A stretch of DNA of 64,000 bases from Chitinophaga agrisoli (GTDB lineage Bacteria > Bacteroidota > Bacteroidia > Chitinophagales > Chitinophagaceae): the NCBI RefSeq assembly GCF_008386695.1, contig NZ_VUOC01000004.1:3200576-3264575 (forward strand). The letters run 5' to 3'. The notes under the pieces were generated by a model that made no database searches, was not told the DNA's origin, and worked only from the letters and a program-made list of their open reading frames with translations. Positions within the stretch are counted from its first letter, which is position 1, and each line of letters begins with the position of its first letter. The position numbers were made by a program, and so were the translations under genes. This document shows positions 17,405 to 25,554 of the stretch, piece by piece.

Positions 17405-17800
17405 ATGAGCACAACAACAGACATCAGCAACAAAGCTGATATACGGCTGCTGGTAGATACGTTTTACGGGCAGGTGCGGGAGAATACTTTACTGGGGCCC
17501 ATTTTTAACGGGGCAATAGGCGATCACTGGCCGGCGCACCTGGAGCGGATGTACAGCTTCTGGCAAACGGTGCTGTTCCATGAACAGGACTACCAGGGCA
17601 ATCCTTTTATGAAACATGTGAACCTGCCCATACACCAGGATCATTTTGACACCTGGCTAAAACTGTGGCACGCCTCCGTGGACCGGCATTTTAGCGGCGA
17701 GAAGGCCACAGAAGCAAAATGGCGCGGGGATAAGATGGCCGCCATGTTTATTTCCAAACTGGATTATTACCGCGCTAACCCGGGAAGACCATTACTATGA
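17405..17800 (+). CDS. Group III truncated haemoglobin
   Basis: A 131-residue haem protein with the group III signature: LVDTFYGQVRENTLLGPIF at the N-terminus, HLERMYSFWQTVLF in the middle, and LPIHQDHFDTWLKLW, which carries the proximal-side histidine region. Group III globins bind O2 and NO and are often found with NO-detoxifying enzymes. Its stop overlaps the start of the next gene in an ATGA arrangement, so translation is coupled. It sits between an NsrR-like regulator and a NO reductase, which supports a role in nitric-oxide scavenging or dioxygenation. Confidence 0.9.
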   Translation: MSTTTDISNKADIRLLVDTFYGQVRENTLLGPIFNGAIGDHWPAHLERMYSFWQTVLFHEQDYQGNPFMKHVNLPIHQDHFDTWLKLWHASVDRHFSGEKATEAKWRGDKMAAMFISKLDYYRANPGRPLL

Positions 17801-18237
17801 ATATGCAGGTATCACAACCGGCCGCCCTGGTATGCACTTTTACGTGGACCGGCTTTGTATGCGGCATCAGTTTCCTGGAAGCCTGGCTGAAGTTCCGCGC
17901 ACCAGGAATAACATTGCCCATAGGGCTGGGCATAGGACGGCTGGTATTTGGCGCGCTGAATAAAGTGGAGTGGGTATTTGCCGTGATCGTAACGCTCAGC
18001 GCCATCCTATACGGCGGACCACTGCTACGGCTACCACACCTTTACTTGCTGGTAATACTGACCGTACTGCTACTACAGACCTGCTGGCTGTTGCCAGCGC
18101 TGGACGCCCGGGCAGAGCTACAGATCCACCACCAACCTGTAACTAATTCTTATTTACATTTCTACTTCATAGGCGCGGAATTCATTAAAACCCTGTTACT
18201 GATCGCCTACGGGCTGTCGCTTTTTAAGCGGAGCTGA
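17797..18237 (+). CDS. Small integral membrane protein of the NO cluster
   Basis: A 146-residue protein with four predicted membrane helices (about residues 8-30, 58-80, 84-102, 122-142). Charged or potentially ligating residues fall in or near helices: Glu29 in SFLEAWLKF, and a His/Gln-rich loop ELQIHHQPV. It overlaps the haemoglobin gene by four bases and precedes the NO reductase by 32 bases. I do not recognise a named family. The context suggests an accessory protein of NO reduction, or a sensor or transporter linked to it; this is inference. Confidence 0.75.
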   Translation: MNMQVSQPAALVCTFTWTGFVCGISFLEAWLKFRAPGITLPIGLGIGRLVFGALNKVEWVFAVIVTLSAILYGGPLLRLPHLYLLVILTVLLLQTCWLLPALDARAELQIHHQPVTNSYLHFYFIGAEFIKTLLLIAYGLSLFKRS

Positions 18238-18269
18238 CGACCACACTATCCATTATAAATCACAACATT

Positions 18270-20510
18270 ATGTCAACGAAAAAATTATGGCGAGGGCTGA
18301 CCCTCGTAATGGTGATCTCTTTTGCCGTACTGATCCTGTTTGGTACAGATATTTACCGGCAGGCCCCTCCTATCCCGGACCGGGTAGAAAGCGAAAACGG
18401 CGAGCTTCTTTTTACCGGCCAGGAAATAAAGGATGGCCAAAATGTCTGGCAATCCATAGGCGGACAAACCGTGGGCAGTATCTGGGGACACGGCGCCTAT
18501 ATAGCCCCTGACTGGACGGCAGACTATCTGCACCGGGAAGCTTTGCTGGTACTGGCCGCCCTGGCACAAAAAGACGGCAAGGTATACACGCAGCTATCTG
18601 CCGCTGAGCAGGCAGCGTATAAAGTAAGGCTGCAGCAGGACCTGCGTACGAACACCTATAACGCAGACAGGCGTACGCTCGTGTATTCTACAGCACGCAC
18701 GGTCGCCTTTCACGCGCTGGCGGCGTATTATGGAAAGCTGTTTATGAACGATCCCGGTTTTGCCGCCCTGCGTAACCAATACGCCATACCCGCAGGCACC
18801 ATTAAAGACACGGCCCGTATGCAAAAGATGGCTGCTTTTTTTGCCTGGGCATCCTGGGTGTGCGTGGCAGAACGGCCGGACAGTAAAGTAAGCTATACCA
18901 ACAACTGGCCGGGGGATGAACTGACCGGAAATGTGCCTGCCGCCAGCCTGCACCTGTGGAGCGGTTTTAGCGTGTTGTTGCTACTTGCCTGTATAGCTTT
19001 GCTGGTGCTGTATCATATCCGCCAGAAAGAAGAGGCGCCAGCGGTGCTACCGCTGGAGGATCCGCTGCGTAATATGCAGCCTACCGCCTCTATGAAAGCC
19101 ACGTTGAAATACTTCTGGATCGTGAGCCTGCTGATACTGGTGCAGATGCTGGCCGGCGTGATCACCGCGCATTACGGCGTGGAAGGCAGCGCGTTCTATG
19201 GGTTTCCGCTGGATAGATACCTGCCACAATCCGTATCCCGCAGCTGGCATGTGCAGCTGGCGATTTTCTGGATAGCTACCTCCTGGCTGGCCACCGGCCT
19301 TTATATAGCGCCGGCCGTATCCGGTCATGAACCACGCTTTCAGCGGCTGGGCGTGAACATCCTGTTCACCGCACTGCTGATAGTGGTACTGGGCTCTCTG
19401 ACCGGGCAGTGGCTGGGCGTAATGCAGAAACTGGGATTGGTGGATAATTTCCTGTGGGGACACCAGGGTTATGAGTACCTGGAGCTGGGCCGGATATGGC
19501 AGATACTACTGCTGGGCGGTCTTATCATCTGGCTGGTATTGATGTTGCGCGCCCTGTTACCCGCATTACGTAAAAAAGATGAAAGCCGGCATTTACTTAC
19601 CCTGTTTGTGATCGCCTCCATTGCTATTGCCGTATTCTATGCCGCAGGGCTGATGTATGGCCGCCAAACGCACCTGGCAGTAGCCGAGTACTGGCGCTGG
19701 TGGGTAGTGCACCTGTGGGTTGAAGGCTTTTTTGAGGTGTTTGCCACCGTGGTAGCCGCGTTCCTGTTCTGCAGACTGGGGTTGCTGGAGATAAAATCCG
19801 CCACAACAGCGGTGCTGTTCTCTACTATTGTATTCCTTGCCGGCGGTATACTGGGCACCTTCCATCATATCTACTTTAGCGCCACCCCCATAGCAGTACT
19901 GGCCCTGGGGGCTACGTTTAGCGCCATGGAAGTAGTGCCGCTGGTGCTGATAGGTTATGAAGCCTACCAGAACTACCTGCTGAGCAAGTCTACCACCTGG
20001 ATAAAAGCGTATAAATGGCCTATTTATTGTTTTATTGCTATGTGTTTCTGGAACTTTTTAGGCGCGGGCATATTTGGGTTTGCCATCAACCCGCCTATTG
20101 CGCTGTATTATATACAGGGATTGAACACCACAGCTGTACATGGCCATGCGGCATTGTTTGGCGTGTACGGGATATTAGGTATAGGACTGATGCTGTTTGT
20201 ACTGCGGGGATTGTACCCACATCAACACTGGAATGACAAACTACTGGGAGCGGCTTTCTGGAGTATTAATATAGGATTGTTGGTAATGGCAACGGTGAGC
20301 ATGCTGCCTATCGGGATCATGCAGGCAGGGGCATCTATACAGCATGGATACTGGTATGCGCGGTCTGCGGAATTTATGCAGCAGGATGTTGTGAAGGTGT
20401 TGCGGTGGCTGCGGGTGCCGGGGGATATTATATTGGCGCTGGGAGAGACGTTGCTGGTGGTGTTTGTAGTGGGGTTGAAGACGGGATGGTCGTTGAAGGG
20501 GAGAAGGTAA
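18270..20510 (+). CDS. norB: Quinol-dependent nitric-oxide reductase (qNor)
   Basis: A 746-residue inner-membrane enzyme reducing 2 NO to N2O with electrons from quinol. The N-terminal extension (about residues 35-230, with GQNVWQSIGGQTVGSIWGHG) is the quinol-side domain that marks qNor and replaces NorC. About 13-14 membrane helices follow, with haem-copper-family histidines in SRSWHVQLAIFW, VVHLWVEGFFEVFA and GTFHHIYFSATP (FeB and haem ligands). Length fits the qNor family. It is the last gene of a cluster led by an NsrR-like regulator, and there is no downstream norD/norQ, as is usual for qNor. Confidence 0.95.
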   Translation: MSTKKLWRGLTLVMVISFAVLILFGTDIYRQAPPIPDRVESENGELLFTGQEIKDGQNVWQSIGGQTVGSIWGHGAYIAPDWTADYLHREALLVLAALAQKDGKVYTQLSAAEQAAYKVRLQQDLRTNTYNADRRTLVYSTARTVAFHALAAYYGKLFMNDPGFAALRNQYAIPAGTIKDTARMQKMAAFFAWASWVCVAERPDSKVSYTNNWPGDELTGNVPAASLHLWSGFSVLLLLACIALLVLYHIRQKEEAPAVLPLEDPLRNMQPTASMKATLKYFWIVSLLILVQMLAGVITAHYGVEGSAFYGFPLDRYLPQSVSRSWHVQLAIFWIATSWLATGLYIAPAVSGHEPRFQRLGVNILFTALLIVVLGSLTGQWLGVMQKLGLVDNFLWGHQGYEYLELGRIWQILLLGGLIIWLVLMLRALLPALRKKDESRHLLTLFVIASIAIAVFYAAGLMYGRQTHLAVAEYWRWWVVHLWVEGFFEVFATVVAAFLFCRLGLLEIKSATTAVLFSTIVFLAGGILGTFHHIYFSATPIAVLALGATFSAMEVVPLVLIGYEAYQNYLLSKSTTWIKAYKWPIYCFIAMCFWNFLGAGIFGFAINPPIALYYIQGLNTTAVHGHAALFGVYGILGIGLMLFVLRGLYPHQHWNDKLLGAAFWSINIGLLVMATVSMLPIGIMQAGASIQHGYWYARSAEFMQQDVVKVLRWLRVPGDIILALGETLLVVFVVGLKTGWSLKGRR

Positions 20511-20548
20511 CCATCAACAGGTTGCTGGAATTGTGAGGCCCGTGTGTA

Positions 20549-20580
20549 AATAGGCCGTCTCTTTTGAGGCGGCCTATTTT
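20549..20580. terminator. Bidirectional terminator between norB and the sugar dehydrogenase
   Basis: AATAGGCCG pairs with CGGCCTATT around a 12-base interior, with a T run on one side and an A run on the other. It serves both converging genes. Confidence 0.85.
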
Positions 20581-20591
20581 AGTAGCGCTTC

Positions 20592-21839
20592 TTATAGCGC
20601 CGTTATTTTATAGATCACACCGGAATGGTTCAGGGCGCCTACATCATTCTGCGTTACCATATAAATCTCTCCATCTTCTCCCTGGCCAAAGCTGTTGATG
20701 CGGAAGGGGAAAACATTATCCTTCTTATCTTCAAAATGTGCATCGTGCATGGCCCATTTATCACCTTCCTGCTGCAGGTAAAAGACTTTAAACGCCCAGT
20801 CGGCAAAGATGTATTTGCCTTCCATAGCGGGGTACTGGCTGCCACGGTATACAAAGCCGCCGGTGATGCTAACACCGGTAGTATGTTTATATTCTGCAAT
20901 GGGGCGAATGAAATCTCCTCCCCTATTGTATAATACCGTATCATAAATATGGAAACCTTCCATAGCCCGCCAGCCATAGTTGAGCCCTTTTTCAATGATG
21001 TCCACTTCTTCGTAGGTATCCTGTCCTACATCCCCGCAAAACAACTCACCGGTTTTGCTATCAAAAGAGATGCGCCAGGGCATACGCATGCCATAGGCCC
21101 ATATCTCCGGCCGGGCCTTTTTACCAACGAAAGGATTATCCGGCGGTATCTTATAAGGAGCGCCATGATTAACGTCTATGCGGATGATCTTACCTAAAAG
21201 CTGGTTTAGGTCCTGGCCGTTGCCAATGGTACCGTGTTTATCCCCCTGGCCGCCACCATCGCCAAAGCCCATGTAGAGATAACCATCCTTGCCAAAGACG
21301 ATGTTGCCGCCATTGTGGTTCTCTTCCGGCTGGTCAACGATCAGCAGTACTTTACCGGTAGGAACGGCCTTGTCTGGATTATCTGTGGATACGTGGTATT
21401 CTGCTAATACAGATTTATTATCGTAGCCTTTAATGCGCGGCGGCGCGCTGTAGTGAACGAAGAACCGGCCGTTATGTTTATAGTCCGGATGAAAGGCGAA
21501 GCCCAGCAAGCCTACATCCATGTATTTATCTTCCATGTGCACTAAGGAACGCCGTATATCCAGGAATGGCTCCCTGGAGGGCTTGCCGTTTTTAATGATC
21601 CAGATGGCGCCGCCCTGGCCGCCTACAAAGAGCCTGCCGGTGCCATCATGGGCATTTTCCAGGGCTACAGGGCCGGGAAGGCTGTCTGCCACTTTGATGA
21701 GCTTGAATGTGAGCCCACTGCTGTCTTTGGTGCTGATCGTATCATTACCGGTGGTTTGGTGATCTGTGCCGGATGGCTGATGGCAGGCGGCCATAGCAAG
21801 CGCTGCCGCGAGTATAACGGCTTGTAGGTTTCCTTTCAT
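20592..21839 (-). CDS. PQQ-dependent sugar dehydrogenase-like lipoprotein (GSDH)
   Basis: A 415-residue lipoprotein (lipobox ending AMAAC, Cys19). The rest is a six-bladed beta-propeller of the glucose/sorbosone dehydrogenase family: VALENAHDGTGRLFVGGQGG, NHNGGNIVFGKDGYLYMGFGDGG, and EIWAYGMRMPWRISFD. Family enzymes oxidise aldose sugars in the periplasm using PQQ; some members are PQQ-free. Whether this organism makes PQQ cannot be judged here. A lone gene with its own terminator; an unusual palindrome lies about 100 bases upstream (21937-21961). Confidence 0.88.
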   Translation of the reverse strand: MKGNLQAVILAAALAMAACHQPSGTDHQTTGNDTISTKDSSGLTFKLIKVADSLPGPVALENAHDGTGRLFVGGQGGAIWIIKNGKPSREPFLDIRRSLVHMEDKYMDVGLLGFAFHPDYKHNGRFFVHYSAPPRIKGYDNKSVLAEYHVSTDNPDKAVPTGKVLLIVDQPEENHNGGNIVFGKDGYLYMGFGDGGGQGDKHGTIGNGQDLNQLLGKIIRIDVNHGAPYKIPPDNPFVGKKARPEIWAYGMRMPWRISFDSKTGELFCGDVGQDTYEEVDIIEKGLNYGWRAMEGFHIYDTVLYNRGGDFIRPIAEYKHTTGVSITGGFVYRGSQYPAMEGKYIFADWAFKVFYLQQEGDKWAMHDAHFEDKKDNVFPFRINSFGQGEDGEIYMVTQNDVGALNHSGVIYKITAL

Positions 21840-21936
21840 GGCGTGTGCGTTCGATGAGAGGATAAGATAGTGGAATTGTGGGGGATGTCATAATGGGGAG
21901 TTACTATAGAAAAAGATAGGTGATGGACCAGAGTGA

Positions 21937-21961
21937 AAATCCGAGACAGTGTCTCGGATTT
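21937..21961. repeat. 25-base palindrome upstream of the sugar dehydrogenase gene
   Basis: AAATCCGAGACA is mirrored exactly by its complement around a single central base. On the minus strand it is followed by TTTT, so it may be a second terminator for the isoaspartyl peptidase operon, or an operator for the gene starting at 21839. Confidence 0.7.
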
Positions 21962-21990
21962 CTGTAAGCTTATCTAAACCACTCTTAACA

Positions 21991-22024
21991 CAAAAACGGC
22001 CACCACACACAAGTGGCAGCCGTT
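21991..22024 (-). terminator. Terminator of the cyanophycin-type operon
   Basis: AACGGC (21995-22000) pairs with GCCGTT (22019-22024), extended inward by a CCA/TGG pairing. On the minus strand it is followed by TTTTTG. It lies 28 bases after the isoaspartyl peptidase stop codon. Confidence 0.65.
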
Positions 22025-22051
22025 CCATTCTATAAGCCGTGTGTTAAAAGC

Positions 22052-23074
22052 TTAATCTTTGTAGATATGTATCTCTATCTTACCATCTTTGGTAACCGCC
22101 CCGCGATACATACCTTCTGTATTAAAGGACATTGTCATATGCCCATTATGATCCAATGCGATCAGGCCGCCATCGCCGCCCATATCACCTACTTTCTTTA
22201 TCACAGTATTACCGGCATCCTGCACGGATAAACCCTTGTATTCCATTAATGCGGACAAGTCATAAGCCACTACATTGCGGATGTAAAACTCGCCCCAACC
22301 AGTGCAGGAGATAGCTGCTGTTTTATTATTGGCATAAGTGCCTGCGCCTATAATGGGAGAATCGCCCACGCGACCGTACTTTTTGTTGGTCATACCGCCG
22401 GTGGAAGTACCCGCCGCCAGGTTACCGGCTTTATCCAGGGCCACGCAGCCTACGGTACCAAATTTGTAATCGTGGTTCTTGCTGCCCAGCTTCTGTGAGG
22501 GGTTGTAAGCCGCGGCGTCTTCCTGTATGGCTTTTTGCAGTTCGTCCCAGCGGGACTGCGTACGGAAATAGCTGGGATCTACGATCTCCAGGCCAGCGTC
22601 TTTGGCAAACTTTTCTGCACCCGGGCCTATCATCATCACATGCTCTGACTTTTCCATTACGGCCCTGGCGGCGCTGATGGGGTTCTTTATGGTAGTAACG
22701 CCGGCCACTGCGCCAGCCTGCATAGTTTTGCCGTTCATGATGGCGGCATCCAGCTCGTTACGGCCTTCGTGGGTGAATACGGCTCCCTTGCCTGCATTGA
22801 ACAGAGAATCATCTTCCAGGATGTGGATGGTGGCCTCTATGGCGTCCAGGCTGGTACCGCCGGACTGCAGCACTTTATAACCGGTTTCCAGGGCCTGGGT
22901 TAATACGGCGCGGTAGGCCTTTTCTTTTTCCGGCGTCATGTTCTTTTTCAGGATAGTGCCGGCGCCACCATGGATAACCATTACATAGGAGGCGGCTGTT
23001 TTTTGCGCCACTGCCCAGTGGCAGCATAATATCAGACTAATTATAAACAGACTATAACCTAACTTCTTATTCAT
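22052..23074 (-). CDS. iaaA: Exported isoaspartyl peptidase/L-asparaginase (Ntn hydrolase)
   Basis: 340 residues from the ATG at 23074, which opens a signal peptide (YSLFIISLILCC, cleavage near AVAQ). The enzyme is a plant-type asparaginase precursor that cleaves itself before Thr207 (KFGTVGC), the N-terminal nucleophile of the beta subunit. HGGAG (residues 35-39) and the GTSTGGMTNKKYGRVGDSP substrate loop are intact. It releases L-Asp from beta-aspartyl dipeptides, including beta-Asp-Arg. It starts 14 bases after the cyanophycinase gene, whose product it would complete. The signal peptide places it in the periplasm. Confidence 0.92.
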   Translation of the reverse strand: MNKKLGYSLFIISLILCCHWAVAQKTAASYVMVIHGGAGTILKKNMTPEKEKAYRAVLTQALETGYKVLQSGGTSLDAIEATIHILEDDSLFNAGKGAVFTHEGRNELDAAIMNGKTMQAGAVAGVTTIKNPISAARAVMEKSEHVMMIGPGAEKFAKDAGLEIVDPSYFRTQSRWDELQKAIQEDAAAYNPSQKLGSKNHDYKFGTVGCVALDKAGNLAAGTSTGGMTNKKYGRVGDSPIIGAGTYANNKTAAISCTGWGEFYIRNVVAYDLSALMEYKGLSVQDAGNTVIKKVGDMGGDGGLIALDHNGHMTMSFNTEGMYRGAVTKDGKIEIHIYKD

Positions 23075-23088
23075 ATACCATTTCAGAT

Positions 23089-24123
23089 TTAGTGAGTGAT
23101 CTCCTTTTTGTTCAGCTGCCCGTTCTGTACATACCACCAGTACCAGGCGCCGCCGCTGGCCTGGGCGGGGTCAAAGTCTGCCACACGGAAGCGGCCGTTA
23201 CCGTCTGCACTGGCGGGTATTTCGTATACTTTTAGCGCCTGGCCGTTATCATTCCATTCCAGGGGTTGGCCCTGCTCACAGCGCTCCGGGGCTTTGCTTT
23301 TGTCTGTGCTGATAAAGTAGGCTTTGCTTACGCCAAATACTTTGGCGTTGCCCTTGTCATCAATACAAACGGCCGTGCGCTCGTCTACGGCGATGCCCTT
23401 GGGATAGATATGCCAGTCCTTTATGATGCGGCTCATGAAAGTAACGTGTCTCCCCTCCCGTTTGCGTTTCAGGTAGTGCTGGTCACTGATGACCTGCTGC
23501 AGATAGGGCGCCTGCAGGAAATCATTGTTATAGACGGTTACCAGTGAATCGTAAGGGTTGGCCAACACCACATCAGAGGTAGCGCTGCCCCCTTCGCCAC
23601 TGTAATACATACCGCTGAGGATAGCGCAGCCGGCGCTGGTACCGCCTACGGGCACCTTCTTTTCGCGCAGCAGGTAGTTAATGGCTGCGTTGGTCTTGGT
23701 ACCCTTCCACTGGTTCATATAGCGCGACTGATCACCACCGGCGATAAAGAGCATTTCTGCTTTACGGATGATGTCCGCCACGGTATCATTATCTGCCAGC
23801 TCGCGGGTGGTGATGTTGAGGGTTTCTACGGAGCTCACTTTACCCAGGGCATTGATGTCTGCATTGTAATCGCTGGTACCGGAGGCGGTTAGTACTACTA
23901 CATTGCCGCCACCGCTCCGGCCTATCATCCAGCGGAAAGCGCCATCCACATTGCCGCCACCGCCTATAAGGGCTACACCGCCGTGGGTGGTCGTTTGCAC
24001 GTCTGCCGTGTCGCCAATGATGCCAATGGAAGCCGGGCGGGATGGGTAAAACCGTTGCGGCTCATTCTTCCAACTCAATAGTATAAGCGCGCAGATGCCT
24101 GCGGCATGGATTCCTTTTATCAT
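23089..24123 (-). CDS. Exported cyanophycinase (peptidase S51)
   Basis: A 344-residue protein. The S51 nucleophile Ser163 sits in GGTSAGCA, preceded by the cyanophycinase hallmark FIAGGDQ (about 127-132) and an N-terminal ALIGGGG strand. Cyanophycinases hydrolyse multi-L-arginyl-poly-L-aspartate to beta-Asp-Arg dipeptides. The short hydrophobic N-terminus (GIHAAGICALILLSW) suggests export, as in the extracellular CphE type. It lies between a SusD gene (21 bases upstream) and the isoaspartyl peptidase (14 bases downstream), which processes exactly this product. Other S51 activities (alpha-aspartyl dipeptidase) fit less well because GGDQ is present. Confidence 0.87.
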   Translation of the reverse strand: MIKGIHAAGICALILLSWKNEPQRFYPSRPASIGIIGDTADVQTTTHGGVALIGGGGNVDGAFRWMIGRSGGGNVVVLTASGTSDYNADINALGKVSSVETLNITTRELADNDTVADIIRKAEMLFIAGGDQSRYMNQWKGTKTNAAINYLLREKKVPVGGTSAGCAILSGMYYSGEGGSATSDVVLANPYDSLVTVYNNDFLQAPYLQQVISDQHYLKRKREGRHVTFMSRIIKDWHIYPKGIAVDERTAVCIDDKGNAKVFGVSKAYFISTDKSKAPERCEQGQPLEWNDNGQALKVYEIPASADGNGRFRVADFDPAQASGGAWYWWYVQNGQLNKKEITH

Positions 24124-24144
24124 TATATGCGTAGTTTCTCTGGG

Positions 24145-25542
24145 TTAATAAGCTGGGTTTTGTTGCATGTTTTTGTTGGCCTTGGTCTCCGCATCCGGGA
24201 TAGGGTATGCATAGCCTTTCTGGCCGGGTTTGAGGAGCACTGCGCCCAGGGCGTTGGTAGCATCTGCCGGCTCCCGTGTTACGGGCATATCGCGTCTGCG
24301 AAGGTCGAAGAGGCGGTGGCCTTCAAATGCCAGCTCCTTATAACGCTCTGTATAGATAGCGGTGATAAGGGCATCCTTGCTGGCGAACGCCTGTGGCGTG
24401 TAACCGGTAATGCGGGCCGCGCGAAGATCGTTCAGGTCTTTGGCAGCGCCGGTAAGATCGTTGTTCTCTGCCCGTGCTTCTGCGCGGATGAGGTACATTT
24501 CGCCAGTGCGGAAAAGTTTGATATCCGCCAGGCCCAGGGCATCGTCGCTACCCATGTATTTATTTACCAGGTATTGCGATTTGCCGGCGCCACGGGTATT
24601 ATCAAATAGGATGTAAGCGGCGTAACGTACATCATTTGTTTTGTCGAACTGGTTGATGAGCTCAAAGGCGGGCGCATATAGTACGATCTCGTTATTGTAA
24701 TACAGTTTGCCCATGAAGTCATCGTCTGCTGTTTTCTTGAGCTTCCATAACACCTCTGTTTCTTTGGTATCTGTCCAGATACCGGAAAAATCCGCTTTTG
24801 CAGCCAACGGCATGGCTTGTATTGCCTCTGTTGCGAAGGTGGCTGCATCGTTCCAGCTTTTGGCATACAAGGCTGCCCGCGCCTGTATGGCTGCCACCGC
24901 TGCCGGGGTGATACGGGTATCATCTGTAAAGTCTGCGGGAATGAGGCCTTTAGCGGTCTGCAGGTCTGCCATGATCCGTCCCATCACTTCGCCAAAGGTT
25001 TGGCGGGAGGGTTTGCTGATAACGGAGCTATCCATAAAAGGTACGCCCAAAGCATTGGGCTCATAGGCCTCCGCGAAGTTCTGCAGCAGCTCAAAATGGC
25101 AGAAAGCGCGCAGGGCCAGTAACTCGCCGTGATATTGTGCGCGTAAAGGCTCTTCGTCCGGTTTGGCGGTCACTTTATCCACGGCAGCCAATGCCTGGTT
25201 GGCCCGGTTTATAACAATATAGAGCTCTGTAAAGGGAGCTGTGATGGTGGTGCTGCTGGGATCTATCTGCCAGCGGTAAGAGGCCACACCGCCACCGGTG
25301 CCATTCTCATTGGGCAGCGTAATCTCATCAGAAGTAAGTGATACGGCATAGATAGTATTATCACTCAGCCCGGCGTATGCCCCCAGCAAACCGCCATTGA
25401 GGTCTGCTACCGTCCGGTAGGCTTTGGATGCATCTATGGTATCGCTGGGCTGAAGGTCCAGCTGTTTGTTACAGGACAGCACGCACAATGAGAGTAATAC
25501 AGCGCTATAACGGATGGTATATTTAATATATCGGATGATCAT
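24145..25542 (-). CDS. SusD/RagB outer-membrane lipoprotein
   Basis: A 465-residue lipoprotein (lipobox ending VLSC, Cys24). It has the SusD family start LDLQPSDTIDASKAYRT, TPR-like helices (ELLALRAFCHFELLQNF) and the conserved C-terminal RTGEMYLIRAEA and YKELAFEGHRLFDLRRR. It binds ligand at the cell surface for the SusC encoded 12 bases upstream. Followed within 21 bases by cyanophycinase, it probably recognises cyanophycin fragments or similar Asp/Arg peptides; that specificity is inferred from context only. Confidence 0.95.
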   Translation of the reverse strand: MIIRYIKYTIRYSAVLLSLCVLSCNKQLDLQPSDTIDASKAYRTVADLNGGLLGAYAGLSDNTIYAVSLTSDEITLPNENGTGGGVASYRWQIDPSSTTITAPFTELYIVINRANQALAAVDKVTAKPDEEPLRAQYHGELLALRAFCHFELLQNFAEAYEPNALGVPFMDSSVISKPSRQTFGEVMGRIMADLQTAKGLIPADFTDDTRITPAAVAAIQARAALYAKSWNDAATFATEAIQAMPLAAKADFSGIWTDTKETEVLWKLKKTADDDFMGKLYYNNEIVLYAPAFELINQFDKTNDVRYAAYILFDNTRGAGKSQYLVNKYMGSDDALGLADIKLFRTGEMYLIRAEARAENNDLTGAAKDLNDLRAARITGYTPQAFASKDALITAIYTERYKELAFEGHRLFDLRRRDMPVTREPADATNALGAVLLKPGQKGYAYPIPDAETKANKNMQQNPAY

Positions 25543-25554
25543 GATTGCGAGCTT

